Assembly (NCBI RefSeq): GCF_000368585.1 | Contig: NZ_KB849558.1 | Coordinates: 362,873-426,872, forward strand | Source: Acinetobacter venetianus RAG-1 = CIP 110063 | GTDB lineage: Bacteria > Pseudomonadota > Gammaproteobacteria > Pseudomonadales > Moraxellaceae | Length of the DNA stretch: 64,000 nt | Direction: 5' to 3' | Part shown: positions 16,370-25,735 of the stretch, one piece after another | Layout of the letters: the number at the start of each line of letters is the position of its first letter | Numbering within the stretch: the first letter of the stretch is position 1 | Notes under the pieces: model-generated | The model's input: the letters and a program-made list of their open reading frames with translations, nothing else | What the model was told of the DNA's origin: nothing | Database searches by the model: none | Position numbers and translations under genes: made by a program

Positions 16370-16846
16370 ATGCAAAGAAACTCACTCATGAATGGACTCA
16401 TGGGAGTATCATTTATTTTATTCACTTCTACCAGTTTTGCTGCAACCCCTGAAGGTTTTTGGAAAAGTATTGATGACCGTACTGGTGAGCAGCTTTCAAT
16501 CATAGAAATTAAGAAAAAACCTGATAATACATATACAGGAACGATTGTTTACCGCTATCCAGTTTTAGGTGGTGGAGCAGTGTTAACCAATTGTGTGAAA
16601 TGTCCCGAACCATTTAAAAATAAGCCAATCTTAGGTCTACAAATTGCTTGGGGATTAAAAGAAGATCCTAAAAAGCCAAATCAGTATATTGATGGTCGTG
16701 TGTTAGAACCTAAAACCGGCAATATTTATAAAGGTAAAGCACAATTGAGTGCTGATGGAAAACGTATGCGTATGCGTGGATATATGGGGATTTCAGCATT
16801 AGGTCGTACCCAAGTTTGGATTAGAACAGATAGTGCGAATCCTTAA
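16370..16846 (+). CDS. DUF2147 secreted protein, copy 1
   Basis: A 158-residue exported protein. Residues 1 to about 24 form a signal peptide (M-Q-R-N start, hydrophobic core, ending S-F-A-A), so it is probably periplasmic. The mature part matches DUF2147: G-x-W-K-S-I-D-D-R-T-G-E-Q at its start, the C-V-K-C pair mid-protein, Y-I-D-G-R-V-L-E-P and M-R-M-R-G-Y-M-G-I-S near the end. The molecular function is unknown. The ATG at 16370 follows GGAG with good spacing; the frame opens at 16340 but that start would spoil the signal peptide. A close paralogue lies 214 nt downstream. Confidence 0.88.
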   Translation: MQRNSLMNGLMGVSFILFTSTSFAATPEGFWKSIDDRTGEQLSIIEIKKKPDNTYTGTIVYRYPVLGGGAVLTNCVKCPEPFKNKPILGLQIAWGLKEDPKKPNQYIDGRVLEPKTGNIYKGKAQLSADGKRMRMRGYMGISALGRTQVWIRTDSANP

Positions 16847-16867
16847 ATAAGAACTATTTACAGAGAC

Positions 16868-16896
16868 GCCTGAACAACGAGTTTAGGCTTTTTTTT
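16868..16896 (+). terminator. Terminator of DUF2147 copy 1
   Basis: GCCTGAAC (16868-16875) pairs with GTTTAGGC (16881-16888), one G-U pair, followed by eight T residues. It separates the two paralogues into individual transcripts. Confidence 0.85.
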
Positions 16897-16909
16897 GTTT
16901 AAAATTATG

Positions 16910-16922
16910 TACATATGTATAT
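16910..16922 (+). promoter_or_regulatory. Second copy of the TACATATGTATAT motif
   Basis: The 13-mer TACATATGTATAT here is identical to the one in the copy 1 promoter (16324-16336). It sits 138 nt before the copy 2 ATG. No -35 box stands at the matching distance, so it may be a shared protein-binding site rather than a -10 element. Confidence 0.35.
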
Positions 16923-17059
16923 GAAATAAAAATGACGATGTGATTATTTTTTGTTCTAAAGAGTGGTTTTGTACGATGTAACTTCCTAAAAAGTGTGATA
17001 ATTTTCGACCATTAAATTTATAACGATGAATAGCTTACTTTTTAAAGACGGGGGTTAAT

Positions 17060-17530
17060 ATGCTAAATCATATGCTCATGAAAGGAATCATGGGACTTTC
17101 AATTGCTTTTGCAAGTGCGACGACATTTGCTGCTTCAATCGAAGGCTATTGGAAAAGTATCGAAGAAAGAACAGGTGAACAATTATCAATTGTTGAAATC
17201 CGTAAAGGAAATGACGGACGTTTTCATGGAAAGATTGTTTATCGTTACCCAACACGCGGTATCGCGTTAACCAACTGTACGAAATGTGCAGCGCCAAATA
17301 CAAATAAACCATTGCTAGGCTTAGAGATTCTGTCTGGATTTAGAGAAGATCCAAACAAAGCTGATGCTTATATTGATGGGCGTGTATTAGAAGCTACCAG
17401 CGGTCGTGTTTATAAAGGCAAAGCTGTTGTGACTGGTGATGGTAAACGATTACGTATGCGTGGCTATATGGGCGTATCTGCTTTAGGCCGCACTGTGGTT
17501 TGGTTACGAACAGATAGTGCAAATCCGTAA
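17060..17530 (+). CDS. DUF2147 secreted protein, copy 2
   Basis: A 156-residue paralogue of the preceding gene, with the same order of motifs: signal peptide of about 25 residues ending T-F-A-A, G-Y-W-K-S-I-E-E-R-T-G-E-Q, the C-T-K-C pair, Y-I-D-G-R-V-L-E and L-R-M-R-G-Y-M-G-V-S-A-L-G-R. Both end in T-D-S-A-N-P. The two cysteines are retained in both copies, so a disulfide or metal site is plausible. It has its own terminator. The pair arose by tandem duplication followed by moderate divergence. Confidence 0.88.
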   Translation: MLNHMLMKGIMGLSIAFASATTFAASIEGYWKSIEERTGEQLSIVEIRKGNDGRFHGKIVYRYPTRGIALTNCTKCAAPNTNKPLLGLEILSGFREDPNKADAYIDGRVLEATSGRVYKGKAVVTGDGKRLRMRGYMGVSALGRTVVWLRTDSANP

Positions 17531-17540
17531 TGAGCCTTAT

Positions 17541-17578
17541 AAAAAACCTCGAATCTAAACAAGGTTCGAGGTTTTTTT
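17541..17578. terminator. Terminator after DUF2147 copy 2
   Basis: CCTCGAA (17547-17553) pairs with TTCGAGG (17565-17571), flanked by A6 and T7, so it can act on both strands between the convergent genes. Confidence 0.88.
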
Positions 17579-17596
17579 ATTGGATAAAGTAAATCG

Positions 17597-17854
17597 TTAA
17601 ACAGGGCATGGTAAGTTTTCGTCCTCCTGACCAATTTTTTTAGCTGCAATTAATGCTTGAACTTTCTTACTTGGTACTTTCTCTTTTCCAAGCGCATCGT
17701 AGGTGTTGATTACATTGGTGACTTCTAGTGTTGTTAGACTAATTCCCTCCGCTGATAAAAAAACTGAGATAACGTTATGATCGATGCCTGCAGCGGCAAG
17801 ATCATGGATTGCTTTAATATTTTCTAGGCGATAAAGATGCGCTTTCAATTCCAT
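17597..17854 (-). CDS. Small conserved-looking protein of unknown function
   Basis: I do not recognise the family. The 85-residue product has no signal peptide or membrane segment and looks like two or three helices with a short Lys-rich region (K-V-P-S-K-K-V) near residue 65, ending L-P-C-P-V. The ATG at 17854 is chosen because GAGGG lies 8 nt upstream; a GTG 15 nt earlier is less likely. Good codon use, a ribosome site and a shared terminator at its end support a real gene. Confidence 0.65.
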   Translation of the reverse strand: MELKAHLYRLENIKAIHDLAAAGIDHNVISVFLSAEGISLTTLEVTNVINTYDALGKEKVPSKKVQALIAAKKIGQEDENLPCPV

Positions 17855-18283
17855 AGTCGTAGCCCTCACTTGTTATTTTAAATACCTACATTGGCATATA
17901 TGTTTAAGCAATAACCGTGCACAAAATGTAAAGCTAACGAAAAAAATGTAAATTAAGCGATGAAATGCAGAGAGGTTTGTCACTTTTATTTATAAAGAGA
18001 AAACTATGTTGTAATTTTGTCTAAACGATAAGCTGATTCTTCAAATTCTATTTGAAAATAGACAGTCTCAACCCAATAAAAATTTTAAACGCATGTCGGG
18101 TCTTACAGACAGTTTTTATTCGTTGGCGTATGATTTGTGCAGATGTCTGAGATACTCGTGGTAGTAACTGTTCCAAGGCGAGGTTTTTAGACCAAACGGC
18201 ATAATTTATGCAAATAAAAGACGCTTCAAGAAGTCTTGTCGACAAGACCATATACATGAAATCATGAAAGATAAGGAATACTG
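17855..18283. other. Gap upstream of pepN with a perfect palindrome
   Basis: No convincing gene lies in these 429 nt. The notable element is a perfect 16-bp palindrome, GTCTTGTCGACAAGAC, at 18233-18248, 35 nt before the pepN ATG. It would lie in the pepN promoter or leader and could be an operator. A minus-strand open frame across 18048-18371 overlaps the pepN start and is treated as spurious. Confidence 0.5.
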
Positions 18284-20890
18284 ATGAATATCGCGGCTCA
18301 ACCTCCTGTTCAAACGGATCAAACCATTTATTTAAAAGATTATCAAAAGCCATCGTTCTTGGTTGAATCAATTAATTTAGATATTCAAGTTTATGATGAT
18401 CATACAATTGTTGATTCAACACTAGTGATGAAGCGTCAGGCAGCAGGCGCATTAACGCTTTTAGGCCGTGATTTAGAGCTAAAGTCGATTCAACTCAATG
18501 GTCAGATGCTTAGTGCAGATCAATACGTTCTAGACAGTGAACAATTGCAGATCACAGATGCACCAGATGAGGTCATTCTTCAAACACAAGTCATTATTCA
18601 TCCAGAATCAAATACACAACTTGAAGGCTTATATAAAGCTGGCGATTTATTTGTTACGCAAAATGAGCCAGAAGGTTTTCGTAAAATTACTTTCTATCCT
18701 GATCGCCCAGATGTACTTTCAGTATTTACTACACGTGTAGAGGCAGATAAAAAATATCCAGTTTTATTGGCCAATGGTAATTTGCTCGAAACAGGTGAGG
18801 CAGGTGATGGCCGTCATTTTGCGATTTGGCAAGATCCAACCAAAAAACCGAGCTATTTATTTGCCTGTGTGATTGGTGATTTGGCGGTACTGAAAGATCG
18901 TTATACGACTTCAGAAGGGCGTGACGTTGCATTAGAAATTTATGCCATCGAAAAAGATATTCCAAAATGTCATATTGCGATGGAAGCTTTAAAGCATTCT
19001 ATGCGTTGGGATGAGGAACACTATGGTCGTCCTTATGATTTGGACAACTATATGATTGTGGCTGTGAGCCAGTTCAACATGGGAGCAATGGAAAATAAAG
19101 GTCTCAATATCTTTAATACCTCATGTGTACTTGCCGATGAAGAATTCACTACGGATGCTGCGATTATGCGTGTGCAGTCTGTGATTGCGCATGAATATTT
19201 TCATAACTGGACAGGTAATCGTATTACTTGTCGTGATTGGTTCCAGCTCTGCCTCAAAGAAGGTTTAACGGTTTTCCGTGATCAATCTTTCTCTGAAGAT
19301 TTGCAGTCAGCCGCAGTACAACGTATTGATGATGTTGCTGTACTTAAATCACATCAATTTCCTGAAGATGCTGGTCCGTTATCACACCCTCCGCGTCCAG
19401 ATCATTTTGTGGAAATTAATAATTTCTATACTGCGACAGTGTATGAGAAAGGTGCGGAAATTAACCGCATGATGGCGACTTTATTAGGTAAAGAAAAATA
19501 TCGTAAAGGGACGGATGAATATTTCCTTCGTCATGACGGTCAAGCCGTAACCGTTGAAGATTGGGTTGCTGCACTCAGCGCTGGTTCAGGTGTGGATTTG
19601 TCTAACTTCCTCACTTGGTATAACCAGCCAGGGACACCTAAGTTAGAAGCAAAAGGTGAATATGATGCTGCTGCGCAAATTTATCGTTTGAGCTTTAAAC
19701 AAAGTTTAAAAGCACATCCAAAATACTCAAATTTGAAAGCTGTTCCGATTCCTGTTGCTTTGGCATTATTCAATGCCAATACAGGTGAGCAATATACATT
19801 GCATAGCACTGATTTATTTGTAAATGATGTGAAAGATGGTGTCTATCTGTTTGATACGGATGAGGCAGCGATTGAGTTAACAGGCATAACTGAACAACCT
19901 GTTGCCTCATTATTACGTAATTTCTCTGCACCAGTGAATTTGATATTTGATTATTCGAATGATGATTTAGCGTTCTTAATTCAGCATGAAACCAACGGTT
20001 TTAACCAATGGCAAGCAACTCAAACGTTATTAGAACGTATCCTATTAGAAGATCATAAAGCAGATACTTATATTCAGGCGATTAAAAATACATTGCCAGA
20101 TTTAGTGAATAAAGATCCATTACTCGCTTCACGTCTGTTTGATGTACCAAGTGAAAACTATTTGGGTAGTCGTATTGATCAAGACTATGAGCCAGAAATT
20201 GTTCGTGAAAAACGCGAGTCTGTGCTCAATCGTTTAGCGCGTGAATTAGGATCATTCTGGAAAGAAACTTATCTTGCTTTAGATCCAGATCAGCAAAAAG
20301 AGTTTTCTTTGGCAATGGGTGTTCGTGCGCTAAAAAATATCATGTTGAATATGTTAGCCCGTCAAGGTGATGATGCTGTATTTGAATTGGCTTATGAACA
20401 GTATCAACAGACAGGCAATATGTCTGAACGTTTAGGTGCTTTACGTGTATTAGTTTGGAATGATGCACCACAAGCACAGGCGGCTTTAGATGATTTTTAT
20501 AATCGTTTCAAAGATGAAGCCTTGTCTTTAGATCAATGGTTTATGATTCAAGCTTCAAATCCATGCGCAACAGCAGAGACCATTGAATATCTAACCAAAC
20601 ACGTTGATTATGATCTAGGTACACCGAACCGTATTCGTTCAGTTAGCGGTGGTTTAGCGGCGAATCCTGTAAATACATGGAGTTATGGCGTTGATCATTT
20701 CGTTCAGCTTGCTGCATATTTAGATGAGAAAAACCCGATTTTAGGATCACGTTTGCTGCAAGTGCTTTCACGTTGGTACACACTCATCGAGCCGCAACGT
20801 ACTCAAGTTCAACAAGCCCTAAAAGCATTACAGCCAAAGGTGAAGTCGAAAAATGTATCTGAAACATTAAACTCTTTATTGAGTATCTAA
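18284..20890 (+). CDS. pepN: Aminopeptidase N
   Basis: An 868-residue M1-family zinc aminopeptidase that releases N-terminal residues from peptides in the cytosol. The exopeptidase motif G-A-M-E-N is at residues 267-271 and the zinc site H-E-Y-F-H at 303-307, with the downstream Glu in the expected L-K-E-G-L-T segment. Length and the C-terminal helical domain match the E. coli type. No signal peptide is present. ATG 18284 has AAGGA upstream. It is transcribed alone, with a terminator at 20911. Confidence 0.96.
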   Translation: MNIAAQPPVQTDQTIYLKDYQKPSFLVESINLDIQVYDDHTIVDSTLVMKRQAAGALTLLGRDLELKSIQLNGQMLSADQYVLDSEQLQITDAPDEVILQTQVIIHPESNTQLEGLYKAGDLFVTQNEPEGFRKITFYPDRPDVLSVFTTRVEADKKYPVLLANGNLLETGEAGDGRHFAIWQDPTKKPSYLFACVIGDLAVLKDRYTTSEGRDVALEIYAIEKDIPKCHIAMEALKHSMRWDEEHYGRPYDLDNYMIVAVSQFNMGAMENKGLNIFNTSCVLADEEFTTDAAIMRVQSVIAHEYFHNWTGNRITCRDWFQLCLKEGLTVFRDQSFSEDLQSAAVQRIDDVAVLKSHQFPEDAGPLSHPPRPDHFVEINNFYTATVYEKGAEINRMMATLLGKEKYRKGTDEYFLRHDGQAVTVEDWVAALSAGSGVDLSNFLTWYNQPGTPKLEAKGEYDAAAQIYRLSFKQSLKAHPKYSNLKAVPIPVALALFNANTGEQYTLHSTDLFVNDVKDGVYLFDTDEAAIELTGITEQPVASLLRNFSAPVNLIFDYSNDDLAFLIQHETNGFNQWQATQTLLERILLEDHKADTYIQAIKNTLPDLVNKDPLLASRLFDVPSENYLGSRIDQDYEPEIVREKRESVLNRLARELGSFWKETYLALDPDQQKEFSLAMGVRALKNIMLNMLARQGDDAVFELAYEQYQQTGNMSERLGALRVLVWNDAPQAQAALDDFYNRFKDEALSLDQWFMIQASNPCATAETIEYLTKHVDYDLGTPNRIRSVSGGLAANPVNTWSYGVDHFVQLAAYLDEKNPILGSRLLQVLSRWYTLIEPQRTQVQQALKALQPKVKSKNVSETLNSLLSI

Positions 20891-20910
20891 TCTGATTTAA
20901 GCTTTTTGTT

Positions 20911-20947
20911 AGCCACAGTCGTTTACGGTTGTGGCTATTCTTTTTTT
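20911..20947 (+). terminator. Terminator of pepN
   Basis: AGCCACA at 20911 pairs with TGTGGCT ending at 20936, extended by imperfect inner pairs, and a T-rich run follows (20938-20947). Confidence 0.85.
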
Positions 20948-21017
20948 ATTGAATACGGAATTTTCCCCACTAAAAAATCATAAAAATAAAAATGGGACAT
21001 TACAGGAATAATCACAG

Positions 21018-22397
21018 ATGGCTTTGAGTGTATTTGATCTTTTTAAAATTGGTGTTGGTCCTTCAAGTTCCCATACTGTTGCCCCTATGCGAGCAGCGTA
21101 TCGATTCGTTCAAGTTCTGAAAGAGCGTGGTGATCTACAGAATATTGAGCAAGTCAAAATTTTCTTATACGGTTCTTTATCATCCACAGGAATCGGACAC
21201 GGTACAGATAAGGCAACAATATTAGGTCTCATGGGTAATGAGCCTGAAACGATTGATATTGCAGAAAGTCGATTGATCCTAGATCAAGCTTTAGTGACTA
21301 AAAAACTAAAAGTTGATGGTACAAAACTGATTGATTTTGATGCTGACCGAGATATTACTTTTATCGATGAGGCCTTAGCTTATCATCCAAATGCGATGAA
21401 AATTGTCGCGTATGACAAACATGAACAAGAGGTTTATGCCAATACCTATTATTCAATTGGTGGTGGTTTTGTTTTAGATGAAAGTCATGTCAATCATGGC
21501 AGTTTCATTGAAGACAACACGCAAATTCCTTATCCATTTCAAACGGCCAAAGAGTTACTAGCGCTGTGTAAAAAGTATAATTGCAGTATTAGTCATTTGA
21601 TGTTGGAAAATGAGAAAAGCTGGCGAACTGAAGATGAAATACGCACTAAAATTATCGAAATTTGGAAGGCAATGCAGACCTGTATCCAAAGCGGATTAGA
21701 GCATGAGGGCGTTTTAGAGGGTGGATTAAATGTAAAACGTCGAGCCAAAAATATTCATCAACGGTTATTAAGAAAAGAAAATCAAAATTTGATTGAAACG
21801 ACCTTTAATGCAATGGAGTGGGTCAACTTATTTGCTCTTGCAGTAAATGAAGAAAATGCCGCAGGTGGTCGAGTGGTAACAGCACCAACCAATGGCGCAG
21901 CAGGCATTATTCCAGCAGTTTTATCCTATTATGTAAATTTTTCAAAAGATGAGTCTGAAGATACCATCGTAAAATTCTTTTTAAGCGCAGCAGCAGTTGG
22001 AATTTTATGTAAATTGAATGCTTCTATTTCAGGTGCAGAAGTTGGATGTCAGGGCGAGGTTGGCTCAGCATGTGCAATGGCTTCGGCTGGTTTAGCAGAA
22101 ATTTTAAATGGCACACCTGAGCAAGTTGAACATGCTGCTGAAATTGGTCTGGAGCATAATTTAGGCTTAACGTGCGATCCTATTGGTGGTTTGGTACAAG
22201 TGCCGTGTATTGAGCGAAATGCAATTGCTGCGGTAAAAGCGATTAATGCAGCGCAAATGGCATTACATGGCGATGGCGAACATCATGTGTCTTTGGATAA
22301 AGTCATACAAACTATGAAAGAAACAGGTAAAGACATGTCAGATAAATATAAAGAAACCTCCAAAGGTGGTTTAGCTGTCAATTCGATTGAATGTTAA
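21018..22397 (+). CDS. sdaA: L-serine ammonia-lyase (iron-sulfur type)
   Basis: L-serine dehydratase deaminates serine to pyruvate and ammonia using an oxygen-sensitive 4Fe-4S cluster. The 459-residue protein is the fused single-chain form, with the beta domain first ([14 protein letters not shown] near residues 6-19) and the alpha domain after it. Cluster cysteines are seen in G-S-A-C-A-M-A and in [12 protein letters not shown]. The cluster would come from the isc machinery also encoded here. The gene ends at a terminator at 22443. The sdaA or sdaB label is arbitrary. Confidence 0.93.
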   Translation: MALSVFDLFKIGVGPSSSHTVAPMRAAYRFVQVLKERGDLQNIEQVKIFLYGSLSSTGIGHGTDKATILGLMGNEPETIDIAESRLILDQALVTKKLKVDGTKLIDFDADRDITFIDEALAYHPNAMKIVAYDKHEQEVYANTYYSIGGGFVLDESHVNHGSFIEDNTQIPYPFQTAKELLALCKKYNCSISHLMLENEKSWRTEDEIRTKIIEIWKAMQTCIQSGLEHEGVLEGGLNVKRRAKNIHQRLLRKENQNLIETTFNAMEWVNLFALAVNEENAAGGRVVTAPTNGAAGIIPAVLSYYVNFSKDESEDTIVKFFLSAAAVGILCKLNASISGAEVGCQGEVGSACAMASAGLAEILNGTPEQVEHAAEIGLEHNLGLTCDPIGGLVQVPCIERNAIAAVKAINAAQMALHGDGEHHVSLDKVIQTMKETGKDMSDKYKETSKGGLAVNSIEC

Positions 22398-22442
22398 ACC
22401 TGCGCTAATAAACTATTAGAGTTAAATGAATGCCTTGCAGAA

Positions 22443-22469
22443 TGGGTGGTACAAACCATCCTTTTTTAT
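22443..22469 (+). terminator. Terminator of the serine dehydratase gene
   Basis: GGGTGGT at 22444 pairs with ACCATCC ending at 22460 through a short loop (one G-U pair), followed by a T-rich run to 22469. Confidence 0.75.
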
Positions 22470-22498
22470 TTGACAATAAGCATTGTCATAAATAGTAT
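22470..22498 (+). promoter_or_regulatory. Promoter with overlapping operator-like dyad
   Basis: TTGACA (22470-22475) and TAGTAT (22493-22498) are 17 nt apart. TGACAAT (22471-22477) and ATTGTCA (22482-22488) form a perfect 7-bp dyad over the -35 and spacer, an ideal place for a repressor or a MerR-like activator. Confidence 0.55.
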
Positions 22499-22520
22499 AA
22501 AATCGATTCGAATATTACGG

Positions 22521-23216
22521 ATGACTAAAATGGAAATAAAAAAAATCACATTACCCACCCGCCAAATAGAAGTAGAAGTGTACGCACCTAAAGAAACATC
22601 GGGGGCAGTGCCATCAATTTTATTGCTACACGAGTTATTCGGTATTCTTGATGTTTATCGTGAGGATGCCCAAGATTTAGCTGATCGCGGCTATCTCGTT
22701 TATGTACCTAATTTGTTTGATGGTGGTGCAGTCAAATATTGTATCCGTGCGATGGTGAGTAAAGCGGGGCGAAGTAATGCTGCTGATAGTGGAGTAAATC
22801 AAGAGATTCATGTTTTATTGGATGCTTTGAAATCCGATCCACGCTCAAATGGGCGTTTAGGCATGTTGGGACAATGTTTAACAGGTGGCTATGTGATTCA
22901 AATGGCCAAACGTGAAGATATGTTAGCTCCTGTGGTTTATCATCATTCTTTAGGGGTTGAGGGCGTTGGTGTGCCGAAAAAAGAATCCTTAGATGATATT
23001 CGAATTTTGCAAGGACATTGGGCGAATGTCGATCCATTTTGTCCAAAATCGAAAAGAGAAAAGTTGATTCAGCAATTAGGCGATCGAGTTGAAGCCTATA
23101 CCTACAATATGCCGCATGGTTTCAGAAGTGTAAGCCGCGGCATGCCTGAGGCCAAAGTCGTATGGCAACGTACAGTTGATTTTTTTGATCGAGAGTTAAA
23201 ACAAAATACTGTATAA
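22521..23216 (+). CDS. Dienelactone hydrolase family protein
   Basis: A 231-residue alpha/beta hydrolase of the DLH family. The nucleophile region reads G-Q-C-L-T-G-G, so a Cys replaces Ser as in dienelactone hydrolases, and P-H-G-F gives the catalytic His near the C terminus. No chlorocatechol or other aromatic genes adjoin it, so the substrate is open. The upstream frame to 22446 crosses the promoter and terminator and is not translated. ATG 22521 is used, with ATG 22530 as alternative. A dyad over the promoter suggests specific induction. Confidence 0.82.
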   Translation: MTKMEIKKITLPTRQIEVEVYAPKETSGAVPSILLLHELFGILDVYREDAQDLADRGYLVYVPNLFDGGAVKYCIRAMVSKAGRSNAADSGVNQEIHVLLDALKSDPRSNGRLGMLGQCLTGGYVIQMAKREDMLAPVVYHHSLGVEGVGVPKKESLDDIRILQGHWANVDPFCPKSKREKLIQQLGDRVEAYTYNMPHGFRSVSRGMPEAKVVWQRTVDFFDRELKQNTV

Positions 23217-23283
23217 ATGATATGCTTAGCCGTTATTATGTATAAATATTTATTCATTTATAGAAATAAAATGAGAGGGGCTA

Positions 23284-23700
23284 ATGTCATATAAATATGA
23301 GTATGCAGGTTTCTGGATACGAGTGGGCGCAGCAATTATTGATTCGATTATCGTGGCAGTTGCTCTAATACTAATTATGATGATTATTGCACCTAATGTG
23401 AGTAATAATTTTTCGGGTTGGACTTGGGCTGATTGGCTAGGTCAAATTCTCAGTGCTATTTTTTATATCTTTTGTTGGATCAAATTTGCAGGAACACCCG
23501 GTAAACGTCTATTACGTTTAAAAGTATTGGATGAGCAAACAGGAAATAATGTTACTGTTGGGCAAGGAATTATTCGCTATATTGGTTATATTCCAGCCAC
23601 TTTAGTTTTATTTATAGGTTTGATCTGGGTCGCTTTTGATCCTAAAAAACAGGGTTGGCATGACAAAATGGCTAAGACAGTTGTGGTAAAAGAGCTTTAG
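23284..23700 (+). CDS. RDD family membrane protein
   Basis: A 138-residue inner-membrane protein of the RDD family. The first segment has the family Arg (W-I-R-V-G-A) and Asp (I-D-S-I-I) and the second part the G-T-P-G-K-R-L-L-R-L-K-V block, followed by a third span and the W-H-D-K-M-A-K-T motif. Function is generally unknown; some members act in ion transport or stress tolerance. AGGGG precedes the ATG. It lies 67 nt after the hydrolase gene and is closed by a hairpin. Confidence 0.85.
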   Translation: MSYKYEYAGFWIRVGAAIIDSIIVAVALILIMMIIAPNVSNNFSGWTWADWLGQILSAIFYIFCWIKFAGTPGKRLLRLKVLDEQTGNNVTVGQGIIRYIGYIPATLVLFIGLIWVAFDPKKQGWHDKMAKTVVVKEL

Positions 23701-23721
23701 AAAGTTGTTTAATCAAATTTA

Positions 23722-23748
23722 AAATCGTCCTCCGTGGCGATTTTTTTA
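23722..23748 (+). terminator. Terminator of the RDD gene
   Basis: AAATCG at 23722 pairs with CGATTT ending at 23743, extendable by wobble pairs, and a run of T follows. Confidence 0.7.
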
Positions 23749-23856
23749 TTTCTAGATCATTAAAAAATAGATTGAGAAGCATTGTCTCATAAATGGTATA
23801 TAAGTCTTTTCGTGTTTCAAATAGAATAAAATCAAATTGATAAAAATGAGAACAGT

Positions 23857-25689
23857 ATGAGTTCAGAGGCACACTCAATCAGTTTAATTGCGCCTGTAGT
23901 TTTATTAGCTGCGGCTGTTATCGCCGTACCCATTTTTAAGCGTATTGGATTAGGGTCCGTATTAGGATATTTAATTGCAGGCCTTATCATTGGCCCATTT
24001 GGTTTTGCTTTTTTTCATGATTCTACTTCGATTTTACATATTGCGGAACTTGGTATCGTGATGTATCTATTTGTGATTGGCTTAGAAATGCAACCGTCAC
24101 ATTTATGGAGTCTTAGACGTGAAATCTTTGGTTTAGGCACATTACAGATTGTTGCTTGTGCTTTGGCTTTAACAGGTGTCGGCTTACTCTTTGGTTTTCA
24201 ATGGCAAGTTGCATTTATTGGGGCGGCTGGTTTCGTTTTAACCTCAACTGCAATTGTGATGCAGTTATTGGGTGATCGCGGTGATATTGCACAACCACAC
24301 GGACAAAAAGTTGTTGCAATACTTTTATTCGAAGATTTGTTGATTGTTCCGTTATTGGCGATTGTTGCATTCATGGCACCAAATCATGTGGTCGAAACTA
24401 CATCAGCGCGCTTAGAAAATATTGGGAGTGGTTTAATTGCCATCGCAGGTTTAATCGCTGCGGGTTATTGGCTACTGAATCCACTATTCAGACTCTTGGC
24501 AGCAGCTAAAGCGCGGGAGGTGATGACAGCCGCGGCACTTTTAGTCGTATTAGGTGCAGCATTGTTAATGCAGGTCAGTGGTTTGTCGATGGCGATGGGC
24601 GCTTTCCTTGCAGGTGTATTGTTATCAGAGTCAACCTTTAGACATCAGATTGAAGCAGATATTGAACCATTCAGAGGCATCTTATTAGGACTATTTTTCC
24701 TTGGTGTGGGGATGTCTTTAGATTTATCTGTGGTACAACAGAACTGGCAGCTGATCGTAAGTGGCGTTTTGGCCATGATGTTTGCCAAAGCCTTGATGAT
24801 TTATGTTGTTGCACGTATGACCAAAAGTTCGCATACAGAAGCTTTAGATCGAGCTTTATTGATGGCGCAGGGTGGTGAGTTCGCTTTTGTACTTTTTGCC
24901 GCGGCTGTGAGTGCTCAGGTGATTGATAATACAGTTAAGTCAAATTTGACAGCAATTGTGGTTTTATCAATGGTGCTAACACCGATTCTTGGTGTGGTAT
25001 TTAAACGATTTACTCAAAGTAAAAACGAAGTTTCGTTGGAAAATGTCAATGTTGCTGAGGGACTTAGTGGTCGTATTTTGTTGATCGGCTTTGGTCGTTT
25101 CGGGCAGGTAGCTAGTCAGTTATTATTGGCCAGAGGTGTTGATGTCACCATTATCGATAATGACATTGATATGATCCAAAACGCAGAAAAGTTTGGTTTT
25201 AAAATCTATTATGGTGACGGATGTCGTTTAGATATTTTACATGCGTCAGGTGCTTCAACAGCAGAAGCAATCGTTATATGTGTTGATAGTAAAGAAACAA
25301 CTAATCGTATCGTTGAACTGGTTACACATGAATTTCCTTTAGCAAAGCTATTAGTTCGCTCATATGATCGTGAACATTCTTTGCACTTAGTGAAACAAAA
25401 AGTGGATTATATGATTCGTGAGACCTTTGAATCTGCAATCAAATTTGGTGGTGTAATTTTGGATCGTCTTGGTGTTGATGAAGATGAAGTCAAACGGATT
25501 AGTGATGAAATTCGTGAGCGGGATGAAGAGCGTTTTGAGACAGAAATTGCCGCAGATGATGTTTATGCAGGGGTAGGTTTACAATATTCACACCGCCATC
25601 CTCGTCCAACTTCACCTTTATTACGGCCAAAACAAGCTGGCCGTATTTTAAATGATGAAGAGGTTCAGAAGGATTTCGAGGGTAAATAG
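23857..25689 (+). CDS. CPA2-family cation:proton antiporter with TrkA-N domain (KefB/KefC/YbaL-like)
   Basis: A 610-residue inner-membrane transporter. Residues 1 to about 385 form a Na+/H+-exchanger domain of some twelve spans, with the E-D-L-L-I-V-P pore motif. Residues about 405-530 form a Rossmann RCK/TrkA-N domain (I-L-L-I-G-F-G-R-F-G-Q-V nucleotide loop, D-N-D acidic pair). Family members exchange K+ or Na+ for H+, often gated by glutathione adducts or nucleotides. No KefF/KefG partner oxidoreductase is next to it. The terminator is shared with convergent benE. Confidence 0.88.
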   Translation: MSSEAHSISLIAPVVLLAAAVIAVPIFKRIGLGSVLGYLIAGLIIGPFGFAFFHDSTSILHIAELGIVMYLFVIGLEMQPSHLWSLRREIFGLGTLQIVACALALTGVGLLFGFQWQVAFIGAAGFVLTSTAIVMQLLGDRGDIAQPHGQKVVAILLFEDLLIVPLLAIVAFMAPNHVVETTSARLENIGSGLIAIAGLIAAGYWLLNPLFRLLAAAKAREVMTAAALLVVLGAALLMQVSGLSMAMGAFLAGVLLSESTFRHQIEADIEPFRGILLGLFFLGVGMSLDLSVVQQNWQLIVSGVLAMMFAKALMIYVVARMTKSSHTEALDRALLMAQGGEFAFVLFAAAVSAQVIDNTVKSNLTAIVVLSMVLTPILGVVFKRFTQSKNEVSLENVNVAEGLSGRILLIGFGRFGQVASQLLLARGVDVTIIDNDIDMIQNAEKFGFKIYYGDGCRLDILHASGASTAEAIVICVDSKETTNRIVELVTHEFPLAKLLVRSYDREHSLHLVKQKVDYMIRETFESAIKFGGVILDRLGVDEDEVKRISDEIRERDEERFETEIAADDVYAGVGLQYSHRHPRPTSPLLRPKQAGRILNDEEVQKDFEGK

Positions 25690-25701
25690 AACGTATTCTC
25701 T

Positions 25702-25735
25702 AAATAAGCCTTAATCTCTAAGGCTTATTTTTTGT
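25702..25735. terminator. Bidirectional terminator overlapping the benE 3' end
   Basis: AAATAAGCCTTA (25702-25713) pairs with TAAGGCTTATTT (25719-25730). T tracts flank both sides. The right arm contains the last codons and stop of benE, so the two convergent genes share one compact terminator. Confidence 0.88.

Noticed and set aside
18048..18371. Minus-strand 107-codon open frame overlapping the pepN start
   Set aside because: About a quarter of it is the antisense of pepN coding sequence, it has no ribosome site, and its residues match no family I know. It is most likely chance.
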